Shown: positions 1-7,856 of the stretch, one piece after another
Layout: each line of letters starts with the position of its first letter
Position numbering within the stretch: the first letter of the stretch is position 1
Source: Dryocola sp032000125
Lineage (GTDB): Bacteria; Pseudomonadota; Gammaproteobacteria; Enterobacterales; Enterobacteriaceae
Direction: 5' to 3'
Assembly: GCA_032000125.1 (NCBI GenBank)
Contig: DAMALH010000001.1
Coordinates: 124,001-188,000, forward strand
Length of the DNA: 64,000 nucleotides
Notes under the pieces: model-generated
Told to the model about the DNA's origin: nothing
What the model saw: the letters and a program-made list of their open reading frames with translations, nothing else
The model's database searches: none
Translations under genes and position numbers: made by a program

Positions 1-153
1 GGGGAGGGTATAGAGCAGCAGGCAGGGGTGATGGATGTCGATGGTGCACACCATCTGACCTTCAGAAATATCGACCAGCTTTTCCCGATATCGGGTAGGC
101 ACGGCAAGCCGCCCCTTGCTGTCGAGATTGACTAACGTTGCCCCACGGAACAT
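1..153 (-). CDS. mraZ: MraZ, N-terminal part (gene cut by window edge)
   Basis: Only the first 51 codons are in the window. The start MFRGATLVNLDSKGRLAVPT is the almost invariant N-terminus of MraZ, the AbrB-fold DNA-binding protein that represses the division/cell-wall (dcw) cluster at its own promoter. The ATG is at 153-151 and the frame is open to the edge. MraZ acts as a cytoplasmic multimer reading TGGGN repeats, and matching repeats lie about 30-50 bp upstream (182-206). The rest of the dcw cluster would continue to the left of the window. Confidence 0.96.
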   Translation of the reverse strand, partial: MFRGATLVNLDSKGRLAVPTRYREKLVDISEGQMVCTIDIHHPCLLLYTLP

Positions 154-181
154 GCCAGCCTCACCCTAAATTGATCCTTTC

Positions 182-206
182 CACCACTTTACCCCACAAA
201 TTCCCA
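182..206 (-). promoter_or_regulatory. MraZ-binding repeats upstream of mraZ
   Basis: On the minus strand three pentamers TGGGA (206-202), TGGGG (196-192) and TGGTG (186-182) are spaced exactly 10 nt start to start. TGGGN repeats with 5-nt spacers are the known MraZ operator. The third copy is degenerate. They lie 29-53 bp upstream of the mraZ start codon, so autoregulation as in E. coli is likely. Confidence 0.75.
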
Positions 207-690
207 CCTAAAGGAGTTTACGGAGCGGAGGAAAAGCTTGTCAAGCAAGCCTCGCGGCACGGGGAAATAAATTTTCCTCGCTAAGCGATTGATAAATGGC
301 TGGCGTGAAAAGCGCTGCAAGAGCGAAGCAAAATTAACAGTATGAATATTTGAAAGAAAAGAGACGAATAAACATGCAGTTCGTTAAATTCACTGAAAAC
401 CTGATAACAAGAATATTAAGTACTCAGTTTGCGACGCGGTCGGCATTTTAAGGTATTTCACGGCAGGATAACAGCGCCAGATACCGGTGAAATGCAGGCC
501 AGAGGCGGGTCTTAAGTTAAATAGCGCGGCATCGTTTAATTAACCGGCAATTTTTATCTCTTTGTATGTAACAAAATAATACAGCGGGTCGAAATAAACT
601 TATAAAAAATCGTTTCTTTACATTTTGGCGCGCAGATTTAATTGCCAGAAATAATATAGGGATTTAAAAGGGGAAAAATCTCAATTAACA
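207..690. other. mraZ-cra intergenic region, no gene seen
   Basis: Roughly 480 bp of AT-rich sequence with no plausible coding frame on either strand. It must hold the mraZ/dcw promoter. I do not recognise a conserved RNA or a repeat family here. Confidence 0.6.
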
Positions 691-712
691 AAGGCAGCCG
701 AAACTGCCTTTA
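691..712 (-). terminator. Intrinsic terminator of cra
   Basis: Minus-strand AAGGCAG-TTTCGG-CTGCCTT hairpin followed by TTGTTAATT, beginning a few bases after the cra stop codon. Confidence 0.7.
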
Positions 713-716
713 CTTC

Positions 717-1721
717 TTAATGGCGACTCAGGCTGCCACGACGATAAAGATTGCGGCGGATTCTGGTCAGGCCAGGTTTAGGTTTACGCGGTTCATCAAG
801 GCTTGCAAGCACCAGCTCCAGCACGCGCTCAGCGACGTCACGATGACGCTGCGCCACCGCCAGTACCGGGCACTGTAAGAAATCCAGCAGCTCATGATCG
901 CCAAAGGTGGCAATAGCAAGCTCAGAAGGCAAACGCCCTTCGCGACGTAAAGTGACGTCCATAACGCCCTGAAGCAGAGCGAATGAAGTGGTGTATAGCG
1001 CCTGCGGCATCGGATGTGTTTCCAGCCACTTTTCGAAAAGCTGGGCTGCGGCTTCGCGTTCATAACTGTTTGCATACAGGAAATGGACTTCGCGTGGATC
1101 GCCCTGCCAGGCCGTACGAAATCCCTGTTCACGCAGATAGCTGACGGATAGCTCAGGCAGCGCGCCAAGATAAAGGATGGTGTCGCCCGGGAATTTGCGC
1201 AGCTCTTCCGCGAGCATTTCAGCGTCATCCTGATCGGCACCCACCACGCTTGTAAAATGTTCACGATCCAGCGCGCGATCCAGCGCGATAATCGGGAAGG
1301 AATCGTTCGCCCAGCGCTGATAGAAAGGATGCTCCGGCGGAAGGGATGTTGAAACGATTATGGCATCTACCTGGCGCTGCAAAAGGTGTTCAATACAGCG
1401 CATCTCGTTATCAGGCTGATCTTCTGAGCAGGCGATTAGCAACTGATAGCCGCGCTGACGAGCCTGACGTTCGAGGTAGTTCGCAATTCGGGTATAACTG
1501 GTGTTTTCCAGATCCGGGATGACGAGGCCAATAGAGCGCGTGCGCCCCGCTCGTAAACCCGCCGCCACCGCGTTGGGGTGGTAGTTATGTTCGCGTACAA
1601 CTGCCATGACTTTCTCAACGGTTTTGTCGCTGACACGATACTGCTTTGCTTTACCGTTGATAACGTAGCTCGCCGTGGTGCGCGAAACTCCGGCCAGGCG
1701 CGCGATTTCATCCAATTTCAC
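717..1721 (-). CDS. cra: Catabolite repressor/activator Cra (FruR)
   Basis: 334-residue LacI-family regulator, the same length as E. coli Cra. The N-terminal helix-turn-helix (about residues 1-45, KLDEIARLAGVSRTTASYVINGK) and hinge are followed by a periplasmic-binding-protein-like effector domain starting near residue 60 (SIGLVIPDLENTSY). Cra senses fructose-1-phosphate/fructose-1,6-bisphosphate and switches carbon flow between glycolysis and gluconeogenesis. The start is GTG (1721-1719), as in E. coli, after AAGGGG. It lies downstream of ilvH on the same strand, separated by the ilvH terminator, so it has its own promoter. I did not find a convincing fruL leader ORF. Confidence 0.96.
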   Translation of the reverse strand: MKLDEIARLAGVSRTTASYVINGKAKQYRVSDKTVEKVMAVVREHNYHPNAVAAGLRAGRTRSIGLVIPDLENTSYTRIANYLERQARQRGYQLLIACSEDQPDNEMRCIEHLLQRQVDAIIVSTSLPPEHPFYQRWANDSFPIIALDRALDREHFTSVVGADQDDAEMLAEELRKFPGDTILYLGALPELSVSYLREQGFRTAWQGDPREVHFLYANSYEREAAAQLFEKWLETHPMPQALYTTSFALLQGVMDVTLRREGRLPSELAIATFGDHELLDFLQCPVLAVAQRHRDVAERVLELVLASLDEPRKPKPGLTRIRRNLYRRGSLSRH

Positions 1722-1843
1722 AGTAGCCCCTTAATCAGTAAGTTATCCATAACCATACCCTGGTCATGGTTACAACCTTGACATCTAAGCGCAGAATAAT
1801 AACTCCAGCAACCGCTTTTGCAGGCAGTTGTTGGGAAGTTTGC

Positions 1844-1874
1844 AAAAAAAAGCCCGGTAGTGATTACCGGGCTT
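1844..1874 (-). terminator. Intrinsic terminator of ilvIH
   Basis: Minus-strand hairpin AAGCCCGGTAATCACTACCGGGCTT followed by eight T residues, 23 bp after the ilvH stop. It separates ilvIH from cra. Confidence 0.9.
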
Positions 1875-1896
1875 GTGAGTCAGATCACATTTATGG

Positions 1897-2388
1897 TTAA
1901 CGCATTATTTTGTCGCCGCGCGAAACGCCAACGATGCCCGATCGCGCGACCTCAACGATTTTCGCTACTTCGCGGATTGTATTCAGAAAAGCGTCAAGCT
2001 TATCGCTGGTGCCGGCAAGCTGAACCGTGTACAGCGTCGGCGTAACATCAATAATTTGCCCACGGAAGATCTCCGCGTTGCGTTTCACCTCTTCTCGCCC
2101 GTAGCCGCTGGCCTGAACTTTCACCAGCATGATTTCGCGCTCGACGTGTGCGCCCTGCCCCAGCTCGCTTACGCGCAAAACATCCACCAGCTTGTGGAGC
2201 TGTTTCTCGATCTGCTCAAGCACTTTTTCATCGCCGACCGTCTGTATGGTCATGCGTGACAGGGTGGGATCGTCCGTTGGCGCAACGGTCAGGCTTTCGA
2301 TGTTATAGCCACGCTGAGAGAACAGCCCGATAACCCGGGAGAGCGCCCCGGATTCGTTTTCCAGTAAGACAGATAATATCCGGCGCAT
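1897..2388 (-). CDS. ilvH: Acetolactate synthase III regulatory subunit
   Basis: 163 residues, the E. coli length. An N-terminal ACT domain (about residues 3-78, with LENESGALSRVIGLFSQRGYN) binds valine and mediates feedback inhibition. A C-terminal domain (about 80-160) activates the catalytic subunit. It forms the AHAS III holoenzyme with IlvI for the first common step of valine, leucine and isoleucine synthesis. Its start follows the ilvI stop by a single base, indicating translational coupling. An intrinsic terminator follows. Confidence 0.97.
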   Translation of the reverse strand: MRRILSVLLENESGALSRVIGLFSQRGYNIESLTVAPTDDPTLSRMTIQTVGDEKVLEQIEKQLHKLVDVLRVSELGQGAHVEREIMLVKVQASGYGREEVKRNAEIFRGQIIDVTPTLYTVQLAGTSDKLDAFLNTIREVAKIVEVARSGIVGVSRGDKIMR

Positions 2389-2389
2389 A

Positions 2390-4114
2390 TCAGGTTCTCT
2401 CCGTTTTGCTTAACCACATTTCATCCATTCCCCCGCCGCGGATCTGCATCGGGTAAACGTGCTCTGTCCCGTCAACCGTGACATCCACAAACACCAGACG
2501 CTGATTTTTTACCGCTTCCAGCGCTTGCGTCAGCTTGCTTTCCAGCTCGTCGGGCTGGGTAATGCTGATACCGACGTGGCCGTAAGCTTCCGCCAGGCGA
2601 ACAAAATCAGGCAGCGACTCCATATATGACTGGGAATGGCGGCCAGAATAAATCATATCCTGCCACTGCTTAACCATGCCGAGATAGCGGTTGTTAAGAT
2701 TCAGCACCAGCACCGGCAGGCCGTACTGCAGCGCGGTAGAGAGTTCCTGAATATTCATTTGAATACTGCCGTCGCCGGTTACGCACACCACGGTTTCTTC
2801 AGGCAGCGCAAGCTTCACGCCGAGCGCTGCCGGCAAGCCGAAGCCCATAGTGCCGAGCCCGCCGGAGTTTATCCAACGACGAGGCTGGTCAAAGGTGTAA
2901 TAAAGGGCTGCAAACATCTGATGCTGACCAACGTCGGAAGTCACGTATGCTTCGCCGTTAGTGAGTTTATAGATAGTTTCGATAACCGCCTGGGGCTTAA
3001 TTTTTCCGCTTTCGCGATCGAACTCCAGACACTGTTTTGCACGCCAGTGTTCAATTTGTTGCCACCAGTCGCGGATATCGTCGCAGGACTGGGAAGCCCC
3101 TTCCTGAATAAGCAGTTCGAGCATCTGCTGCAAAACCTGGCGAGCATCGCCCACGACGGGAATATCTGCGCCAACCGTTTTCGAGATAGAGGTTGGATCG
3201 ATATCGATATGCAGCACCGTGGCATGAGGACAGTATTTTGCCAGGTTATTGGTTGTACGGTCGTCAAACCTGACGCCCACGCCAAAAATCACGTCCGAAT
3301 TGTGCATGACCATATTGGCTTCATATGTTCCATGCATGCCTAGCATACCCAGCGCCTGCCGGTGCGTGCCCGGAAATGCACCCAGCCCCATTAAAGAAGA
3401 GACGACGGGAATGTTCAGCTTCTCGGCAATTTCACGCAGTTCTGCATGGCAGGCAGAGGTTATCGCACCGCCCCCCACATACAGCACCGGCTTTTTCGCG
3501 GCCAGCAACGTTTGCAGGGCGCGCTTGATCTGGCCCTTATGTCCCTGCGTGGTCGGATTATACGAACGCATGCTCACCGTTTCCGGGTAGCTATAAGGGA
3601 ACTTATTTGCCGGACTCATAATATCTTTTGGCAAATCAACGACCACGGGTCCCGGACGGCCGCTGGCGGCAAGCCAGAACGCTTTTTTGATAATGCCTGG
3701 AATATCTTCTGCCTGCTTAACCAGGAAGCTATGCTTCACTACCGGGCGCGAGATCCCCACCATGTCGCATTCCTGGAAAGCATCGTAACCAATGAGGGAC
3801 GTAGCAACCTGGCCTGACAGCACCACCAGAGGAATGGAGTCCATATAAGCGGTAGCGATACCGGTTATGGCATTTGTTGCGCCGGGTCCTGATGTGACCA
3901 GCACGACCCCAACTTCCCCGGTTGCTCGCGCCAGCCCATCAGCCATATGTACGGCGGCTTGTTCATGGCGTACCAGCACATGATCAATGCCTCCAATGGT
4001 GTGGAGCGCGTCGTAAATATCGAGTACAGCGCCCCCCGGATAGCCGAATACATGCTTAACGCCCTGATCGATTAACGATCGGACGACCATCTCGGCTCCT
4101 GACAACATCTCCAT
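2390..4114 (-). CDS. ilvI: Acetolactate synthase III catalytic subunit
   Basis: 574-residue thiamine-diphosphate enzyme that condenses pyruvate with pyruvate or 2-ketobutyrate. The catalytic glutamate is in VRHEQAAVHMADG (Glu51). The ThDP/Mg motif runs from GDGS (residues 447-450) to NN (474-475). The three domains expected for the family (PYR, FAD-binding-like, PP) are complete. It is the first gene of ilvIH. The 400-bp upstream region is AT-rich, as expected of the Lrp-controlled ilvIH promoter, and its leader can form alternative hairpins (see 4147-4195). Confidence 0.97.
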   Translation of the reverse strand: MEMLSGAEMVVRSLIDQGVKHVFGYPGGAVLDIYDALHTIGGIDHVLVRHEQAAVHMADGLARATGEVGVVLVTSGPGATNAITGIATAYMDSIPLVVLSGQVATSLIGYDAFQECDMVGISRPVVKHSFLVKQAEDIPGIIKKAFWLAASGRPGPVVVDLPKDIMSPANKFPYSYPETVSMRSYNPTTQGHKGQIKRALQTLLAAKKPVLYVGGGAITSACHAELREIAEKLNIPVVSSLMGLGAFPGTHRQALGMLGMHGTYEANMVMHNSDVIFGVGVRFDDRTTNNLAKYCPHATVLHIDIDPTSISKTVGADIPVVGDARQVLQQMLELLIQEGASQSCDDIRDWWQQIEHWRAKQCLEFDRESGKIKPQAVIETIYKLTNGEAYVTSDVGQHQMFAALYYTFDQPRRWINSGGLGTMGFGLPAALGVKLALPEETVVCVTGDGSIQMNIQELSTALQYGLPVLVLNLNNRYLGMVKQWQDMIYSGRHSQSYMESLPDFVRLAEAYGHVGISITQPDELESKLTQALEAVKNQRLVFVDVTVDGTEHVYPMQIRGGGMDEMWLSKTERT

Positions 4115-4146
4115 GGTTTGCCTCCAGGCTCACGTTTTTGACTGAC

Positions 4147-4195
4147 GGCAGAACGCATTTCCGCTCGGTCATTAAGGCAGAATTGACGTTCTGCC
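4147..4195 (-). promoter_or_regulatory. Alternative hairpins in the ilvIH leader
   Basis: In the minus-strand leader the segment GGCAGAACG (4195-4187) can pair either with UUCUGCC (4182-4176), giving a short tight hairpin, or with CGUUCUGCC (4155-4147), giving a 9-bp perfect stem with a 31-nt loop. The two pairings are mutually exclusive and lie 33-81 nt upstream of the ilvI start. On the plus strand the short hairpin is followed by CTTTTTTATTTT and would act as a terminator for antisense transcription. The function is inferred from pairing only. Confidence 0.45.
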
Positions 4196-4523
4196 TGACT
4201 TTTTTATTTTAAGTGTTCCTTCCTAACATAACCGTTGAAAATCAGGCAATCAATCGCACGGCGCGGCACCTACAGCATCGCTTTTAACTTCCCTGCTACA
4301 ATATGCCGACATGGCGGCATTAAGCCCTGAACATAAGCAAATATTATTGTTGAATATATTAAGAATTTAACAATTACAGGTGCAATCTAATTAACGTCGG
4401 AAATTTTATGCGTAGCGAGGCGGCGTTCAGAAAATGCTACAGCACAAAATCCTGCTTTTTCGGGCACAATGAGAAAAACCGGCCTGTTTTCTTTCGCCTG
4501 TGTCTACGGACCGCCATCGAAGA
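4196..4523. other. ilvI-leuO intergenic control region
   Basis: About 330 bp, AT-rich, with no credible gene (the open frames here are short and have no family resemblance). In enterobacteria this segment carries the ilvIH promoter with several Lrp sites upstream. I cannot place individual sites with confidence. Confidence 0.5.
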
Positions 4524-5468
4524 TTATCTGCTGCACACAGAAGTGAGCAATTCCGCCATCCACTGATGGCCTCTGTCCCTGTCCGCAGACTCGTGCCATG
4601 ACAGATAACAGGTTCGTTTATTCTCCTTAAGAGGAAGCGCAAATATTTTTAGCTGTAAACTTTCGGAAAATTCTTCGGCTAGCCAGCGAGGTGCTATTGC
4701 CACTAATTGCGTCTGCGATACGACATTCAGTACGCTTGTCATCGCCATGCCCTGATAAGAAATACACGACTGTTTTTGCGGCGTCTGATACCAGGGCGCG
4801 CTAAACGAGGCAAATCTATCCAGTGAAACCACCGCATGCTGCTCTTTATAAATATCTCTGGCTCTTAACATGGTGGTAAGCCGTGGATGTTTTTGACCGG
4901 CCACCAAAACCATTTCGTCTTCAAACAGCGGCAGACATGAAAAATCCGGGCGAAGAAATTCATCATAGCTGATAACGAATTCCGTTTCCTGATAGCGTAG
5001 CTGGTGTTCGATATCTTTATTTAAGCTGGATTTAAACGATAGCTGAATATTGGGAGCCGCCTTTCTGACATTATAAAAAATGACGGAGGTCAATAAATTA
5101 TCGAGCGGACTGCTAACGCAAAGATGAAAAATTCGGGTGCTCTCTGCGGGTTCAAAACCCGTGCCCGGCAGCTCATTTTGCACAAGATGCAGCGCCTGAC
5201 GCACAACGCCAAACAGTTGAACAGCGCGGGGCGTTGGCTGTATGCCGCGTCCATAGCGCACAAACAGCTCATCGTTAAACATCACCTTCAGGCGCGCCAC
5301 GGCATTGCTGACCGCCGGTTGCGACATCCCCAACAATCGAGCTGCTTTTGTGATGTTCTGCACCTGCATCACCGCATCAAAAACAGTCAATAAGTTTAAA
5401 TCCACCGTGCGCAACTGATATTTATTTCCATCGCTAACGGGTGGGCTTTTTATATAATTACCAAGCAT
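4524..5468 (-). CDS. leuO: LysR-type global regulator LeuO
   Basis: Starting at the ATG at 5468 (Shine-Dalgarno GGAG nine bases upstream) gives 314 residues, exactly the E. coli LeuO length. An upstream in-frame start would add 18 residues unlike the family. The winged helix-turn-helix (about residues 23-82, VDLNLLTVFDAVMQVQNITKAARLLGMSQPAVSNAVARLK) precedes a LysR substrate-binding domain. LeuO antagonises H-NS and controls many silenced genes, including its own neighbourhood. The gene is divergent from leuLABCD, with an AT-rich ~640-bp intergenic region. Confidence 0.95.
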   Translation of the reverse strand: MLGNYIKSPPVSDGNKYQLRTVDLNLLTVFDAVMQVQNITKAARLLGMSQPAVSNAVARLKVMFNDELFVRYGRGIQPTPRAVQLFGVVRQALHLVQNELPGTGFEPAESTRIFHLCVSSPLDNLLTSVIFYNVRKAAPNIQLSFKSSLNKDIEHQLRYQETEFVISYDEFLRPDFSCLPLFEDEMVLVAGQKHPRLTTMLRARDIYKEQHAVVSLDRFASFSAPWYQTPQKQSCISYQGMAMTSVLNVVSQTQLVAIAPRWLAEEFSESLQLKIFALPLKENKRTCYLSWHESADRDRGHQWMAELLTSVCSR

Positions 5469-6030
5469 GATCTTACTCCAGTAACAGGGCAATTCCTTCT
5501 GCACAGAAGGTGCTATACACAATTCCTTTCATACCTTTTTAAATATACTGGTAGCAGTAATAAGCAGTTTACTGGCTTAACATCTTGTCATACCGCCAGG
5601 CAAGGCTGACATAAAGGCACAGGTTATTACTGCAACAAACCTTTCACCATGCCTGATTAATTCCTGTGATTCCAGCGTGGTTTACCGAGCGGTAATAAAT
5701 CATAAAACGAACCAATGTACAATTATTCACGTGGTGAATAATTTTTTGCTCATTGATAAATTATTTAAATGCGTTTAATGAAATTTTAGAGATATATCGC
5801 ATAAATTTATCTTTGATTCTCCGCAAACGCAAAAAAACGCTTACGTTAAGGCGGAAAGCTAAGTATCTCTAATAAGCTCTCCTTATTAAACGCGTAAAGT
5901 TTCATTCGCTTTCATGGATTGTGCAATGATAAAAGCACCCGCCAACGCACATTGGTATATCTTTTAATTTATGCATTTTTCAGCATAATTAACTACGACG
6001 AAAATCCGTTGAATATGGCCATGTTAGTAT
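5469..6030. other. leuO-leuL divergent intergenic region
   Basis: About 560 bp of strongly AT-rich DNA without a gene. This matches the H-NS/LeuO-bound leuO-leuA interval known in E. coli and Salmonella. It must contain the leuO promoter on the minus strand. No individual operator could be assigned. Confidence 0.55.
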
Positions 6031-6031
6031 T

Positions 6032-6076
6032 CCTCAGCCGCTGAGGGTTGACACGGCAAAACAGATCAAGTACCAA
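6032..6076 (+). promoter_or_regulatory. leuLABCD promoter with adjacent palindrome
   Basis: A perfect consensus -35 TTGACA (6048-6053) is followed 17 bp later by a weak -10 TACCAA (6071-6076), about 35 bp upstream of the leader peptide. Immediately upstream of the -35 is the inverted repeat CCTCAG-CCG-CTGAGG (6032-6046). It could be an operator or a weak hairpin; its role is unknown. Confidence 0.55.
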
Positions 6077-6110
6077 TAAATACATATCGCAAACGCTTGA
6101 GGCCTGAAAC

Positions 6111-6194
6111 ATGATTCGCACCCATCGCCTACTAGTTCTCCTACTAAACGCATCTTATTTGCGCGGTAGACTGGTGGGCGACATCAAGCGTTGA
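6111..6194 (+). CDS. leuL: leu operon leader peptide
   Basis: A 27-codon ORF starting at the ATG at 6111. Codons 7-12 read Leu-Leu-Val-Leu-Leu-Leu, with four rare CTA codons (CTA CTA GTT CTC CTA CTA), the arrangement used to sense leucyl-tRNA. It lies between the leu promoter and the attenuator hairpin, 90 bp upstream of leuA. Ribosome stalling at the Leu codons when leucine is scarce should prevent terminator formation. Confidence 0.93.
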   Translation: MIRTHRLLVLLLNASYLRGRLVGDIKR

Positions 6195-6211
6195 TTCAAG
6201 CCATCAGACTG

Positions 6212-6242
6212 AAAAAACCCGCGCCGCAGCGCGGGTTTTTTT
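6212..6242 (+). terminator. leu operon attenuator
   Basis: AAAAAACCCGCGC-CGCA-GCGCGGGTTTTTTT: a GC-rich stem with an uninterrupted T run, 18 bp after the leuL stop codon and 41 bp before leuA. This is the classical attenuator position. Confidence 0.93.
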
Positions 6243-6283
6243 ATGCCCCGGCATCGGCGCTAAAACAAAACAAGGACCATAAC

Positions 6284-7855
6284 ATGAGCCAGCAAGTCAT
6301 AATTTTTGATACGACCTTACGTGACGGCGAGCAAGCGCTGCAGGCCAGCCTGAGTGTCAAAGAGAAGCTGCAGATAGCTATGGCGCTGGAGCGTATGGGG
6401 GTTGATGTTATGGAGGTCGGTTTCCCGGTTTCCTCGCCTGGTGATTTTGAATCCGTACAAACTATCGCCCGCAACGTCAAAAACAGCCGTGTTTGCGCGC
6501 TGGCCCGCTGCGTAGAAAAAGATATCGATGTCGCGGCTGAGTCATTAAAAGTTGCAGAAGCCTTCCGAATTCATACCTTTATCGCAACCTCCCCAATGCA
6601 TATTGCGACCAAGCTGCGCAGCACGCTGGATGAGGTCATTGAACGCTCGATCTATATGATAAAGCGCGCCCGTAACTATACCGACGACGTTGAATTCTCC
6701 TGCGAAGATGCAGGGCGAACGCCCATTGCCGACCTGGCACGCGTAGTAGAAGCCGCCATTAGCGCCGGCGCAACGACTATCAATATCCCCGACACCGTCG
6801 GTTACACCATGCCTTTCGAATTCGCTTCAATCATTAGCGGCCTGTATGAACGCGTGCCGAATATCGACAAAGCTATCATCTCTGTACATACCCATGACGA
6901 CCTGGGTCTGGCCGTGGGTAACGCCATGGCGGCCGTACATGCCGGCGCACGCCAGGTTGAAGGCGCAATGAACGGTATCGGTGAGCGTGCCGGCAACTGT
7001 TCTCTGGAAGAAGTGATCATGGGAATTAAGGTGCGCAAAGATATTATGAACCTGCACACCAATATCAATCACCATGAAATCTGGCGCACCAGCCAGATGG
7101 TCAGCCAGATCTGCAACATGCCGGTTCCGGCAAACAAGGCCATTGTCGGCACCGGCGCTTTTGCCCACTCCTCCGGTATCCACCAGGATGGGGTGCTGAA
7201 GAATCGCGAAAACTACGAAATCATGACCCCGGACTCCATCGGCCTGAATCAGGTGCAACTGAATCTGACCTCCCGTTCCGGTCGCGCCGCGGTGAAACAT
7301 CGTATGGACGAAATGGGTTACAAAGAAACCGACTACAGCCTGGATTCGCTGTACGACGCCTTCCTGAAGCTGGCCGATAAAAAAGGCCAGGTCTTTGATT
7401 ACGATCTGGAAGCGCTGGCATTCATCGGTAAACAGCAGGAAGAGCCGGAGCATTTCAGCCTGCAATACTTCAACGTGCAGTCTGGCTCAAGCGTCATTTC
7501 TACCGCTTCCGTTCAGCTGCACTGCGGCGACCAGACGCATTCTGAGGCCGCAACCGGCAACGGCCCGGTTGACGCCGTCTACCAGGCGATTAACCGCATT
7601 ACCCATTACGATGTCGAACTGGTGAAGTACCAGCTTTCCGCAAAAGGCCAGGGCAAAGACGCTCTGGGCCAGGTGGACATCGTTGTCACCTATAAAGGCC
7701 GCCGCTTCCACGGCGTGGGTCTGGCGACCGATATCGTGGAATCTTCAGCGAAAGCGATGATTAACGTGCTTAATAACATCTGGCGTGCCGGCGAAGTCGA
7801 AAAAGAACTGCAACGCAAAGCCAATAATAAAGAAACAAACCAGGAAACCGTGTGA
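6284..7855 (+). CDS. leuA: 2-isopropylmalate synthase
   Basis: The ATG at 6284 after CAAGGACC gives 523 residues, identical in length to E. coli LeuA. An earlier in-frame start would run through the attenuator and was rejected. The N-terminal DRE-TIM barrel carries IFDTTLRDGEQA (Arg13, Asp14) and the metal-binding HTHDD. The C-terminal domain is the leucine-feedback regulatory domain. It condenses 2-oxoisovalerate with acetyl-CoA, the committed step of leucine synthesis. The TGA is one base before the leuB start. Confidence 0.97.
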   Translation: MSQQVIIFDTTLRDGEQALQASLSVKEKLQIAMALERMGVDVMEVGFPVSSPGDFESVQTIARNVKNSRVCALARCVEKDIDVAAESLKVAEAFRIHTFIATSPMHIATKLRSTLDEVIERSIYMIKRARNYTDDVEFSCEDAGRTPIADLARVVEAAISAGATTINIPDTVGYTMPFEFASIISGLYERVPNIDKAIISVHTHDDLGLAVGNAMAAVHAGARQVEGAMNGIGERAGNCSLEEVIMGIKVRKDIMNLHTNINHHEIWRTSQMVSQICNMPVPANKAIVGTGAFAHSSGIHQDGVLKNRENYEIMTPDSIGLNQVQLNLTSRSGRAAVKHRMDEMGYKETDYSLDSLYDAFLKLADKKGQVFDYDLEALAFIGKQQEEPEHFSLQYFNVQSGSSVISTASVQLHCGDQTHSEAATGNGPVDAVYQAINRITHYDVELVKYQLSAKGQGKDALGQVDIVVTYKGRRFHGVGLATDIVESSAKAMINVLNNIWRAGEVEKELQRKANNKETNQETV

Positions 7856-7856
7856 C

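Noticed and set aside
1722..1896. A fruL-like leader peptide upstream of cra
   Set aside because: No short ORF with resemblance to E. coli fruL was found; the segment holds only the ilvH terminator and presumably the cra promoter.
2636..3343. 235-codon plus-strand frame opposite ilvI
   Set aside because: Antisense to the ThDP enzyme; no family features.
4427..4642. 71-codon minus-strand frame overlapping the leuO 3' end
   Set aside because: Mostly a frame-shifted reading of leuO; cysteine- and arginine-rich, no ribosome site.
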